Made by a program: the position numbers and the translations under genes
DNA from: Tolypocladium sp. Sup5 PDA-1
Taxonomy: Eukaryota; Ascomycota; Sordariomycetes; Hypocreales; Ophiocordycipitaceae
DNA: 64,000 nt
Assembly (NCBI GenBank): GCA_000750105.3
Contig: JPHH03000031.1
Coordinates: 62,001-126,000 of the forward strand
Direction of reading: 5' to 3'
The notes under the pieces: model-generated
What the model saw: only the letters and a program-made list of their open reading frames with translations
The model's database searches: none
Told to the model about the DNA's origin: nothing
Part shown: positions 23,803-33,574 of the stretch, one piece after another
Position numbering within the stretch: the stretch's first letter is position 1
Layout of the letters: every line of letters begins with the position of its first letter

Positions 23803-25558
23803 GTGGGACAAAAAGTCTAATGTCACAGGGCTCATCAGCTATTACCGTACGGACTACAGTACATCCCAAGCTTGGCGGCCCATCAGAGCCCGTCGCCCTT
23901 GCGTCTGTCTGCGCTGTGTTCCGTCTGTTCCACCCCGCGCGACATCAGATCCCGAGAACAGAGGCTGTTAGACAAGGTCTGAGATCTCGACAAGGACCTG
24001 AACGAGGGGGATCAACGCGGAACAGGGCAAAGAGAGATCCCGTCTTGCCCGTGTCCAAGAGCTTATCGTCGCGTTGGCCTGCAACGCCGTGGCACATTCG
24101 CCGCAGTAGAGAGAGTGCCGGTCAGATCTGCGTGCATACGCGCCCTGGCTGCAGAGGAGCAAAGAGGTTCGGAACAGAACGCCACCAGAGTCGTCGCGCG
24201 ATTGTCCATCTTCTACGGATAGACTTTCGCAGCAGGGAGAGCACACAGCAGACATCTGGTGCCACTTCTTCCTGTTTGCCTTTGCTCCTACTCGTACGTC
24301 CGTACTCGTACAGACTAACGCATAATTCCTCTGTTGCTGGCCGGCGCCACTCACCATTGTCGTGTCGCAGGCATATCGAGATCTCGCAGGAAGCGCTCGC
24401 TCCACCGCTCATCGACGTGGTGGCCGTTATCGCGCCATCTTCATCGTCGACCGCCCGTCGTCGGCGCGTCTGTCCATGCCACCACCACCAGTAGTGGACG
24501 CATGAAAGACAAGCCCGGCGTCCATTCGTCGACCCCGTCTCGTCCATTCCGGAACCCCGCCCCCGACGCGCGCCAGCCAGCAGAGCCGAAGAGCTTCACG
24601 TCACGACGTCGACGAGGATCCATCAGAAGATACTGGTCGACCCGTGGTGGAACCGTGGACTGTGGACCCGTGTGGCACTGCCAGGCTGCATCCATATCCA
24701 TATCCATCCACCCATGCATGCACTCCAGAAGCCGCAACTCCAGCAGGGTCGGCGCACACGCCCTCGCACTCCATCACTGATCAAACCAACGCTCGGCCAG
24801 ACACCCCCTGCTCTTCGTGTCAGCCCAAACGCCTCCCATCCAATCCTGGAAGCCTCTGGTCCACCCTGGTCGGCGCTCCACTCGGCTTCGCTCGCTGCAA
24901 GGTCGACGACGCTGAGGTGACTTGGCCGCCCTTGTCTGGATCAAGGCAAATCATCAATCTGCTATTCCTGCAGTGCCCTGCCCACCTTCCTCTCTCCCTT
25001 CGCTTCCGTCCCAAGCCCATCGCATCGCGCTTCTCCCCCCCCCTCCTCCCACTCTACTCTTACATCTCCAACAAACCTTCGACTTCGACTTCGTCTCCTC
25101 TCGCCTGCTCTCGCCTCGTCCACCAGCCTTTCCGCTCCGCCGCCGCAATCTCACCTTCGACGCACGCAGCGACGCGTAACGCCCACCGCCATTTCCGTCT
25201 CGCCGCATATTCATCGCCGCCTGGCTACCGAGAGAGAGACTCCCAACAACTCCCGTCTGAAGGGTCACCAGCGCCGCCCTGCATTCAACGCCCCACCGCC
25301 ATTTTAGCTACTCGTACAGACTTGGTCCGGTAAGCCATTAGACTTTGTCTTCGCTGCCTCCCTGCCTGTCGTGCACGCCCCGTATATCAAGGTGGCGGCA
25401 GGCAGACGTCCCTGCGCCCCCATGGTGTCGCGAACTTTACATATGGCTTTTGACTACCCGTCTGGAGCCCTTGCTGACCACCCCGATAGAATATTGTCGT
25501 CTTCATCTCGCACTCACTGCGCGTTCGAGCACTACCACGGGTGCTTGGCTTGGCCACA

Positions 25559-27817
25559 ATGGCCAAATCTACGCGTTTTCCCGGCGCCAACGAGCCTGTA
25601 CACATCTTCCAGGACGACATGTTCGAGAGACGAGCCCCCATGACGAGCCACGCCCCCATGCCCGCCATGACCAAGCCAGCGCGTCGCCCTCTGAGCAGCT
25701 CGAGCTCCAACGTCGTCCTCTACCCGCCTTCTTCGTCGCACACGAGCTATTCGCCGCATAAAACGAAGTCGTCGTCTCCGCGATCTCCCTTAAAATCTTC
25801 CAATGGCAACAAGTTGAGCATGGTGTCGATGGCACCGCCAATGGGCAAGGGGCCGACAACCGACTCGCTGCAAAAGAAGCCTCATCTATCCAATTTCAAG
25901 ACTGGCCCGCAGCGGCCGATCATGGATTCGAGCATCAGCTATGGAAAGGAGAACATTCACCCACAGATCTTCCCGGCTCCGCCAACGATCAACTTGTCTG
26001 TCGAAAACTACTACCAGAAGCCGAATGGGAAGCGAGGGTTGCTGGATGCCGCTCCCATCCAAGACGCGAGACCTGTCAAGAAGTCAAAGACGGACGAGGC
26101 CGCGCTCCCCGCTTACGACTCGTTTCCTCCCATCCAGGACGACGGCGCGAAACCACCTCACAGCTATGCCCAGCTCATCGGCATGGCGATTCTCCGATCC
26201 CCCATGCGTCGGCTTACGCTTGCTCAGATCTACAAATGGATCAGCGACAACTACTCGTTCTACAACCCCAACGACGCCGGCTGGCAGAACAGCATTCGGC
26301 ATAACTTGAGCCTTCACAAGAACTTCATCAAGATTGAGCGGCCCAAGGACGATCCTGGCAAGGGCAACTACTGGGGGATCGAGCCTGGAACCGAGTTTCA
26401 GTTCCTCAAAGAGAAGCCGACCCGAAAGTCTGCGCCGACTGCTGAGAACCTTCCCGTCATGTCGACGCGCCTGGAGCCGTCCCGGCCTGCGACAGCTCCT
26501 TTGCAGGAACCCACCCTGCCGCCTCCGGCTCCCATGCACCAATCTAGCCTCCCACCGCTTCCGACTTCTCAGGCAACGATGACGATGCCTGCGGAGCTGT
26601 CTTCCGACGCGACCATCCCTGTTTCCGATAATGCCGCGCCAGAGGAACCCGCCGACAAGACAGCAGAAAACGAACTTCCGCTCGAGTCTTCGCTCTATTC
26701 CCCTCTGCCTGCCAACATGCACTCTTCGCCGCCAATCGCCAGGCACGTGGAACGGCGAAGTGGCACGCCGCCATCTGCGGCTCGCAATCCGGCGTCGTCG
26801 GTGACCAGATCTCACAAGCGCAGGTTCGCCTCGATGGATGATAGTGGATACATCTCCTCGCTGGAGTCGTCGGTCATGCGTCCTAACCAGAAGGCTCTCC
26901 TGCTCACCTCGGAGGCTGATCGCCCCCGAATCAAGCGCGGCCGCGCCGAAGAGGAGATTGCTCGACTGCGCGGATCGTCGCCGTTCAGCCCAACCAAGTC
27001 TCGCTCGCTCTCGACCTTTGGCCCTATCTCGTCATCTCCTCTGCGACAGGCCAACGAGAATCAGATGCTCCCACCTCTGACGCCCATCGTCAAGATGAAG
27101 CCTCCAGCCCGGCCGCCCCCCTCGGCGTCCCCCAACACCAACCTGCGCATCCATCGCGATAAGGTCCGCCATATGCTGCAGTCCCCGCTTCGCCGCGTGA
27201 CGGGGATTACGGAGGAGAGCATTCCATGGAGCCCAGCCTTTAACCTGGACGAAACCCTGTACGCTTTTGACGACCTCACAAGCACCACTACCGACTTCGA
27301 CATCTTCCAAGACATTGCCGGTATGGATGACAACATCTTTCAGGGAATGAGCTCAGTCGATATGGGATCACCCATCAAGCGCTCGGCAAAGCGCGTCCGA
27401 CTGGATCGGTCGGTGTCTACCTCGGCGCTGGGTGACATCACGAACTCGCCTAAGAAGGGGCCTGTCACATCTGCGCCGTTGTTGAAGGTTGCAGAGCAAT
27501 CGCCCGCTCAGTTTTTTGAGACGCCAAGCAAGGCATTCGAGGGCCTCGGCTCGCCGTCGAAACTTTTCCAGGACTCGCCCCTCCGGAACCCTTCCCCCAG
27601 CAAATTCTCCATGCTGGAGCTGCCTACCGATGGTGACTGGCCCGGTCTAGTCATTGACGCAAATGACTTCATGTCTCACAACGATGCTGGCCCTTCGGAC
27701 TTCACGGGGCTGGATATTCTGCAGGGGTTTGAGAAGATTGGATCTGGCGCTCCTGCGTCTAGACAACCCAAGAGCTCCAAACCTTCTCTGGGACGAAGCT
27801 TCTCGACCAGGTTCTAA
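25559..27817 (+). CDS. forkhead transcription factor, Hcm1/Sep1-like
   Basis: Single exon, 752 residues. The start at 25559 has strong context (ACAATGGCC). The forkhead DNA-binding domain lies at about residues 198-285: KPPHSYAQLIGMAIL, WISDNYSFY, WQNSIRHNLSLHKNFIK, KGNYWGIEPG. There is no FHA domain in the N-terminal 190 residues, unlike Fkh1/Fkh2, so Hcm1 of budding yeast or Sep1 of fission yeast are the better comparison; these drive cell-cycle and septation genes. A KEN box (YGKENIHP, about residue 130) and many SP/TP sites (SPTK, SPIKR, SPLRR, SPKK) are compatible with control by cyclin-dependent kinase and APC/C. The gene has an unusually long upstream region. Which forkhead orthologue this is remains an inference. 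Confidence 0.9.
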   Translation: MAKSTRFPGANEPVHIFQDDMFERRAPMTSHAPMPAMTKPARRPLSSSSSNVVLYPPSSSHTSYSPHKTKSSSPRSPLKSSNGNKLSMVSMAPPMGKGPTTDSLQKKPHLSNFKTGPQRPIMDSSISYGKENIHPQIFPAPPTINLSVENYYQKPNGKRGLLDAAPIQDARPVKKSKTDEAALPAYDSFPPIQDDGAKPPHSYAQLIGMAILRSPMRRLTLAQIYKWISDNYSFYNPNDAGWQNSIRHNLSLHKNFIKIERPKDDPGKGNYWGIEPGTEFQFLKEKPTRKSAPTAENLPVMSTRLEPSRPATAPLQEPTLPPPAPMHQSSLPPLPTSQATMTMPAELSSDATIPVSDNAAPEEPADKTAENELPLESSLYSPLPANMHSSPPIARHVERRSGTPPSAARNPASSVTRSHKRRFASMDDSGYISSLESSVMRPNQKALLLTSEADRPRIKRGRAEEEIARLRGSSPFSPTKSRSLSTFGPISSSPLRQANENQMLPPLTPIVKMKPPARPPPSASPNTNLRIHRDKVRHMLQSPLRRVTGITEESIPWSPAFNLDETLYAFDDLTSTTTDFDIFQDIAGMDDNIFQGMSSVDMGSPIKRSAKRVRLDRSVSTSALGDITNSPKKGPVTSAPLLKVAEQSPAQFFETPSKAFEGLGSPSKLFQDSPLRNPSPSKFSMLELPTDGDWPGLVIDANDFMSHNDAGPSDFTGLDILQGFEKIGSGAPASRQPKSSKPSLGRSFSTRF

Positions 27818-28622
27818 ACAAAGATGCATGTTTGAGGCGACGAGGGTATATACGGCGGGAAGCATTCATAACGACATAATGATTTTGATGAGAGGAGAAA
27901 CATTGTTGAAGAAACACGGGCTTGCGTCAGCAGCTCTACAACGATGAAATATGGACAGCCGCGTCACGGCTGTATTAGAGGGAACAAAAAGGAGACTCAG
28001 CATCGGGGCTGAGATCTCGCCCGTTGGCTTCACGGCTCGGTTGTGATGGTAATGATAACGCGGAGTGCCTACATGCATGTGCAAGGGATTGGCAAGGGGA
28101 CTGGAAAGGGAACATTGTTTGGCGGACTGGGAAACTGGGGGGTTGGCTTTGCTTTTCTGCCTCTGCGCTTGGATGTTCGGAGTCTGGATATGACAGCAAA
28201 GGGGCTTGGCTGAGCACTGTATTTGGATCGGAATCAATGTTAGCGTCACGGTCGGGGTCAGCGTCAGCGTCAGGGTCACAGGGTCAGATTGACTAGCAAC
28301 GGGTTCGCTCGCACGCGGCGTCTTGTCGCGTTTGCAATTGCACGATATTGATTGTTTATACTGACGGTGCTCTGGTTTGTCGATTGATGCGTGGAAGGAG
28401 TGAGCCAAGACCTCGGTTTTCTCCGGAGCGGTCCGTCTGATGCGCCATTGCGTGTATTGCGTGTATTGTGTGAACTCGGGTATCTATTCGCAGCAAGCCA
28501 AACTCCGAAACCAAACTCCTGCCGTGTGCAAGGCTAAAGAACGAGGGCATGTATTACAAGGTATCTCCAGCAGGGTCGGCCGGATCTAAGTTCGCACCGA
28601 AGGAAGCCCCCGCGCGTGCTTA
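27818..28622. other. convergent 3' region, forkhead gene and ATG101
   Basis: Both genes end here. A GTCA-rich cluster at about 28243-28286 repeats GCGTCA/GGGTCA units. No gene is seen; overlapping frames on the two strands are shadows of this repeat-rich sequence. Confidence 0.4.
28243..28286. repeat. degenerate GCGTCA/GGGTCA hexamer cluster
   Basis: About seven GTCA-containing hexamers, some directly adjacent (GCGTCAGCGTCAGGGTCA), in the 3' intergenic space. Confidence 0.7.
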
Positions 28623-29455
28623 TCAGTAGATTCGCATGCGGGAAGCCCAGCCCGTTTCCTTTTGATCGACGTTGATTTTAAAGGGAAAGGGGTTGCCTCC
28701 CTGTGTGGTTATGGGCGGGATGTGGTCCTTGTGGGAGTTGGCAAAGGTGACGATCTTCATGGCGGTGGTGAGGAGGGTCTGCTCCATGGCGCGCCGGACC
28801 TTGGCTCGCTCTGATATCCGCGTTAGAGAGTTTCCCTGCAGGGCTAAGAAGAAGAGAGAGGTTTATGGCGTACCGCTTTCTGTCCTGGGCTCGGCGACGG
28901 TGACCTTGATTGTCCAGCACTCCCAGCAGACCTCCTCGTCGCCACGGGAGAGCCAGGCCTTGCGCCGTCGCTTCTCGAAGAACTGGACAGCGACTTGGCC
29001 CCTCCCCCCGCCCCCGCCCCCGCCGGCGTTGTTGCTGCCGCCTCCGGAGGAACGCTCGGCGTCGAGTTGGCGCTCGAGGGCGGAGGCGCGCTGGTCGATC
29101 ATGGTCTCGAGCTCGTCGTCGTCGACGTAGGGCAGGGTGAGGTCGAGGACGTCGCGGGTGCGAGGGGTCAGGGACGGGAAGAAGCGGGTAAAGAAGATTG
29201 TGTGGAGGATGCCTGTATTTTTTTTTTCGAAATATTCAGCCCGCTGGCAATCAGATATTCACGTCAAGGGACGGGGGGTTGAAGTTGAGGCTTTGGTGGC
29301 GGTTGCGGACGCTCCGGAGCGGGGCGGGGGAGGGGAAGGGAAGGGGGAAGGGAAGGGGGAAGCAGCGGGCTCTGCGCACCTTTGACGACGTCGCGGACGG
29401 AGCGCGGGTCGGTGAAGACGTCGAGGATGAACTCGGGGGGGTCTTGCTGGTCCAT
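28623..29455 (-). CDS. ATG101: autophagy HORMA-domain protein ATG101
   Basis: Exons 29455-29380, 29212-28874 and 28810-28623 give 200 residues, the normal size. ATG101 pairs with the HORMA domain of Atg13 in the Atg1/ULK initiation complex; filamentous fungi use it where budding yeast has Atg29-Atg31. Family hallmarks are PPEFILDVFTDPRSVRDVVKG at the start, ILHTIFFTRFFPS, TLPYVDDDELETMIDQR, QVAVQFFEKRRRKAW, EVCWECWTIKVTVAEPRTE, and HIPPITT with the end WASRMRIY. A glycine-rich insert (about residues 70-85, GGGSNNAGGGGGGG) sits in a loop. The start at 29455 fits the family; in-frame ATGs at 29467 and possibly further upstream exist. Intron 1 is long for this window (167 bp) and G-rich on the plus strand. 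Confidence 0.92.
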
Positions 29456-30157
29456 TGTCGTGGGCATGTCGGCCGTAGCTGCGTCGCGCGGCGGACTCGC
29501 GATCGCAGGCATGAGGTGAGCAGGGTGTGTGGTGTTTGCGATGGGATGTGGAGAGAGTTGGTCAGCGGTGCTCCGACGTCAGCGAGGTGGAGGGGACCGA
29601 TGGGATGGAGCTGCAGCTGGAGCTGGGGCGCCCCAGCGGCGCTGCCAATGGACGTCACTGAGGCAGCTGATAGCGATAAGCTCGGAGCTACGTACTGCGC
29701 AGTCTGCGCTGCGTTACGCTGCGCTGCGCTGTATCCGTGTACGAGTACCCCACTGGTCGAGGCACGGAGGTACCTCGCAGCGCACGATTGGCTGCATGCG
29801 GTACTTGGGATGAGGCACGAGACTGGGCTGGCCCGGCGTCCAATAAACGCGTAGGACGGCGTTCGGGAACCGAGGCTTCGGCTCGTTTATAGTTACCAGG
29901 AGAGCTGCAAGCTGCCCTTGCAGCCTCCGTCCATCAAAAGGGCCACTACCACCATCGCCGTTGCGACCACCGGCGGACGATCCCCAACAATCTGCGAGCA
30001 ATTGCATCTCACATGCTGCTCCGCGCTGCCGAATCCTGGCCAACGCTGCGCTGTGTCACCGTGCTCCCCGTCTCATGACAGCAGTGCAACGACGTTTCCG
30101 ATCAACGCAACGAATGACCTGACGACATCCCCTCGCTGCCCAAGTCACAAGCCAGCC
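29456..30157. promoter_or_regulatory. shared divergent promoter of ATG101 and PEX3
   Basis: About 700 bp between divergent starts. Visible elements are two CCAAT-type boxes (ATTGG at 29788-29792, CCAAT at 29840-29844), GACGTCA-like cores near 29574 and 29652, one TACGAGTA (29740) and one CCGAGG (29870-29875). Long plus-strand frames through it have no domain. Confidence 0.45.
29870..29875. promoter_or_regulatory. CCGAGG, possible FarA/FarB fatty-acid response core
   Basis: CCTCGG is the core known to be bound by the fatty-acid regulators FarA/FarB in Aspergillus, and peroxin genes are among their targets. This copy is about 280 bp before the PEX3 start. A single six-base match is weak evidence. 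Confidence 0.25.
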
Positions 30158-31874
30158 ATGTTCTCGTCGGCCCGGCGCTGGCTGCGCAACAACAGGACGC
30201 CAATTGCCGTCGGCGTGGGCGTCGTCGGGGCTGGCTACGTCGTCACGCAGTATGTCCTGTCCAAGCTCAACGACGCGCGCGAGCGCATGAGCAGCGATCG
30301 CATCGCCAAGGAGAAGTGAGTCCTCCCCGCGCAACCTAGATCGTCACTCTTCGTCAACGCTGCCTCGTGGCGACCTGGAGGCTGACTCTGCTCTGCGCGA
30401 CGCAGCCTGCGCCGGCGATTCGAACAGAACCAGGAGGACTGCACCTTTACCGTCCTGGCCCTCCTCCCCACGGCCACGACAAACGTCGTCGCCGCGCTCA
30501 ACACAGAGCAGATTACGTATGAGATCCAGCAGATCAAGGGCTCGGCCAAGGGCCTCAAGGCCGGGAGCGCCGACTCGACCGCCAGCCCGCCGAGCATTGC
30601 CGATACCACCATGACCGAGGAGGATGGCAAGAGCATGGCCAGCTTGCACAGCGAGAGCGGGGTCCATGCCAGCCAGATTACGACGCCGTCGCCGTTTGCT
30701 GCCGCGGGCGATGCGGGCCAGCAGGATGGAGGTGTGCACAAGACGCGCAAGTCCAAGAGGCAGCTCTGGGATGACTTGACCATCAGCGGTGCGTTGCAGT
30801 GACCCGACTATCCACATTATCCAGAACCAGGAACTGACGGGAGACATAGCCATCACGAGAGCGTTTACGCTCATCTATACGCTCGCCTTCCTCACCTTAT
30901 TGACCAGGATTCAGCTCAACCTCCTCGGCCGGAGGAGCTACCTGTCCAGCGTCGTCGCCCTCGCGACTGGCGCACAGCAGGCCACCATCAACCTCGAGAA
31001 CAACGACGATGACAACACGGAGCAGGATTACGGCAGTGACTTTGACACGAACCGCAAGTACCTGACTTTCAGCTGGTGGTTGCTGAACAAGGGCTGGATG
31101 GAGGTGATGCATCGTGTCGAGAGCGCCGTCCGGACCGTCTTCGGGAGCCTCAGCCCCCGTGACTTGGTAAGCTTCGACAGGTTCGGCGAGCTGACGATGG
31201 AGGTGAGGAAGCTGGTGGAGGGGGCTACGCCGGAGGAGCGGAGGGCATCGGACTGGCTGAGGTTCCTGCTGCCGCCGCAGGACCAGGAGGACGAGGTGAT
31301 TCGGCAGTCTGGCATCTTGGAGGACAACTCGATGCAGGGCGGCAGCTCGCAGCCGTCGCCGGCGGCGCTGAGACGGCTGCTGGACGAGACGGCCGATCTC
31401 ATCGAATCGCCCGCCTTCTCCCACGTCCTGACCCTCATTCTGGACGCTGGGTTCTCAGCCCTCGTGGACAAGAAGCTCGCCGCCGAGGCCTTTGAGCTCC
31501 CCCCACAAGAAGCCTTCCCCCTGCCCGGCTCCTCGGACCTGCGGCGGACAAGGGTCATCCTGCTGCCCAAGATCCTGTCCGTGCTGACGCGCCAGGCGCA
31601 CGCCATCGGCAACGGCATGCCCAACGAGTACCTGCAGGACATGGAGACGGTCCGCGCCCTCGAGGCCTTTGCGGCGGTCGTCTACTCGAGCAACTGGGAG
31701 AACGAGATCCGCGAGGAGGGGCTCATGGACAGCGCGGTGCACGTTGGCAAGGAGGAGGAGAGGCAAGACAAGGGCAAGCAGAGCCTTGGCGGGGGGCAGA
31801 GCATCGTCATGGTGCAGCCTCAGGGTGGCGGGTTTGAGAGCGCGTGGGAGAGGGCGGTTGAGAACAAGTCATGA
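30158..31874 (+). CDS. PEX3: peroxin-3, peroxisomal membrane biogenesis factor
   Basis: Exons 30158-30315, 30406-30788 and 30850-31874 give 521 residues. Pex3 sits in the peroxisomal membrane, docks Pex19 carrying membrane proteins, and anchors inheritance and pexophagy receptors. The N-terminus MFSSARRWLRNNRTPIAVGV followed by GVVGAGYVVTQYVLSKL (about residues 14-36) is the membrane anchor, then NLRRRFEQNQEDCTFTVLALLP typical of Pex3. A second hydrophobic part, ITRAFTLIYTLAFLTLLTRIQLNLLGRRSYLSS, begins just after the second intron. An acidic, serine-rich insert (about residues 105-155) is variable in fungi. Convergent with BET5 and divergent from ATG101. Confidence 0.93.
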
Positions 31875-32405
31875 TTAGGGGGTTTGGATCTATCTTTTTT
31901 GTATTAAAGAGGCGACACATGGTGTATTCCCAAGGCCACGGGGCTTCTTGCACGGGCAGATACAGGCTGGTTGGTTGGGAGGGAGGGTATATATAAATGG
32001 TATCCCCCCTTGAGAATTTAATTCCAGAGCACCGTCAACATGGGCCACCCCTGTCTGCATCGGCGCCATTCGTTGGCGTTTTGATGGCGTCTTGCCTTGT
32101 TGCCCTCGTGATATCCATGCCTCCTGAGCGCGTGGGGTGAGCACTGGTCGTCGGTCCTTGATGGCCATCTTCTTGAGGTCACGTCGTCCAGTTGTAGCAT
32201 GCAAGGACGTCTCCGGCTTGGTGAGGTCAACAGATGAGACCCGGCGTTGGTGATTCGCTGTTTTGGACCGTTGAGGCTTCGTGGACGGCACCGACGGTCA
32301 TAACCTAGGCGGAGCGGTCCCTTGCCGTCTTGAGATGCAGCCCAAGGCATGACTATACCGAACAGTTCGCTGCTGCTGCTGTCGAGTTTCGGAGCATGCG
32401 GGCAA
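31875..32405. other. convergent 3' region of PEX3 and BET5
   Basis: Contains the two 3' ends. TATATATAA near 31989-31997 may assist 3' processing. No gene is seen. Confidence 0.4.
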
Positions 32406-32981
32406 TCACATCAGTCCCCGGATGAACTGATCCAGGCCCAGCTCAAAGAGCTCGTTCTTGACGCCGTCGCCGCCCTTGTGCTCGACGGGCGCCAGCGGGT
32501 TCTTGACAACTGCACCACGGGTCAGCCTCTCCACATACACGGCCACAAGGGGCTGTCCACATCCCAGCACGCACCGTACTCGACCCAGAGATTTATGTAT
32601 ATCTGGTGCAGCACGTTGCGCATGCTCGCCGAGGCGGTGTCGGTGAGCAGCACGAAGCGCAGGTTGGCGGGCGTCTCGTAAAAGTGCAGCTTGTACTGGC
32701 CGGTGCGGTAGCTGATGAAGGCGTCGTCGTCGCCGCCGAGCTTGCGGACCATGTTGCGCAGCGAGAAGACGGTGCCGAAGACGAGCTTGGCGTCGTCGGA
32801 GGCGCGGCGGCTGCCGGCGGCGGCGGCGGCGGCCGACGACGAGGCGGGCCGCGCGGGGGGCAGCCAGGACTTTGTGTAGATGCACTCGGCTGTGCGGATT
32901 GTGAGCTTCGGGGTGTCTGGCTTCGCTGGGGGAGGGGCGCGTACTGTGCCGGTCGAAGATGAAGAACGAGTAGACGGCCAT
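32406..32981 (-). CDS. BET5: TRAPP complex subunit Bet5 (TRAPPC1)
   Basis: Exons 32981-32945, 32889-32575 and 32509-32406 give 151 residues. The product is a longin-fold subunit of the TRAPP complexes that tether ER-derived vesicles at the Golgi and activate the Rab GTPase Ypt1. The start MAVYSFFIFDRHTECIYTKSW is characteristic, followed by an alanine-rich loop, KLVFGTVFSLRNMVRKLGG, the family stretch FISYRTGQYKLHFYETPANLRFVLLTD, and LHQIYINLWVEYVVKNPLAP. Length agrees with the family (yeast 159). Confidence 0.92.
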   Translation of the reverse strand: MAVYSFFIFDRHSTRPSPSEARHPEAHNPHSRVHLHKVLAAPRAARLVVGRRRRRRQPPRLRRRQARLRHRLLAAQHGPQARRRRRRLHQLPHRPVQAALLRDARQPALRAAHRHRLGEHAQRAAPDIHKSLGRVRCVLGCGQPLVAVYVERLTRGAVVKNPLAPVEHKGGDGVKNELFELGLDQFIRGLM

Positions 32982-33574
32982 GGTGGGCGGCCAGGGGACG
33001 GGAGGGAAGGGAGGTTTGCGCTGCTGGGCGGAGGGGATGGGGCGCCGCGGCCGCGTGAGGGTAATTCGCGTCTTGTCGTCTTGGCCGGGGTCGTGACGGG
33101 CTGGTGCGCTGCGAAGAGGAATTGAGGCGTGTGTATGTGTGGTCGTCGTGTCGTCGGAACGGAGTCGAGGTTCAAGTCGCCCGACGGAGCCTAGAGCCTC
33201 AACTCGTCGAGTGTCTCACTCCAGCCGCTGAGCTTCCCCACCCCCACCATCCACCATCCGAGTCACAGCTCCAGCTCTCCTCCACCACCACCACCACCAC
33301 CACCACAACCCGACGACCTGCTTGGCCCGTTTCCGTCTCTCTCACTGTCCGATCTGCACGCGCCCGCCTTGCGAGATTCGCTCTCTTTGGGAACCCCACG
33401 AGCTGTTTCGCACTCGTCGTCTTGGTCGCGCCTGGGTGCGGGAGTCTTGCTGTCATTTCGAGTTCAGGTTGGCGTCGGTCCTTGGAGCATAGGGCTGGAC
33501 TGGACGCCGATCTCGCTGGTAGCCTCGCATACAACAGCTTCTGCGAGCTTCACCCTGAGTAAGCCGTCTGCATC
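32982..33574. promoter_or_regulatory. divergent promoter of BET5 and the CaMKK-type kinase
   Basis: About 590 bp, with a CAC/ACC triplet run at 33282-33308 and pyrimidine-rich leader sequence before the kinase start. No gene is seen. Confidence 0.4.

Larger units (their letters stand above)
21740..25558. other. 3.8 kb intergenic region and long forkhead-gene leader
   Basis: No supported coding exon. It carries many copies of TACGAGTA (22935, 23415 reverse, 23789, 24289 reverse, 24303 reverse, 25309 reverse), TACGGACTA (22403, 22860 reverse, 23848) and two perfect palindromes. From about 24.9 kb the sequence becomes strongly pyrimidine-rich, as expected of a transcribed leader. Apparent frames of 100-250 codons on both strands overlap one another and contain no known domain. 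Confidence 0.5.

Noticed and set aside
23742..24494. 250-codon plus-strand frame
   Set aside because: Begins in the word-rich intergenic region, serine and arginine-rich, with overlapping minus-strand frames of equal quality. No domain or splice support.
29198..29854. 218-codon plus-strand frame
   Set aside because: Runs across ATG101 intron 1, exon 1 and the divergent promoter on the opposite strand; not a gene.
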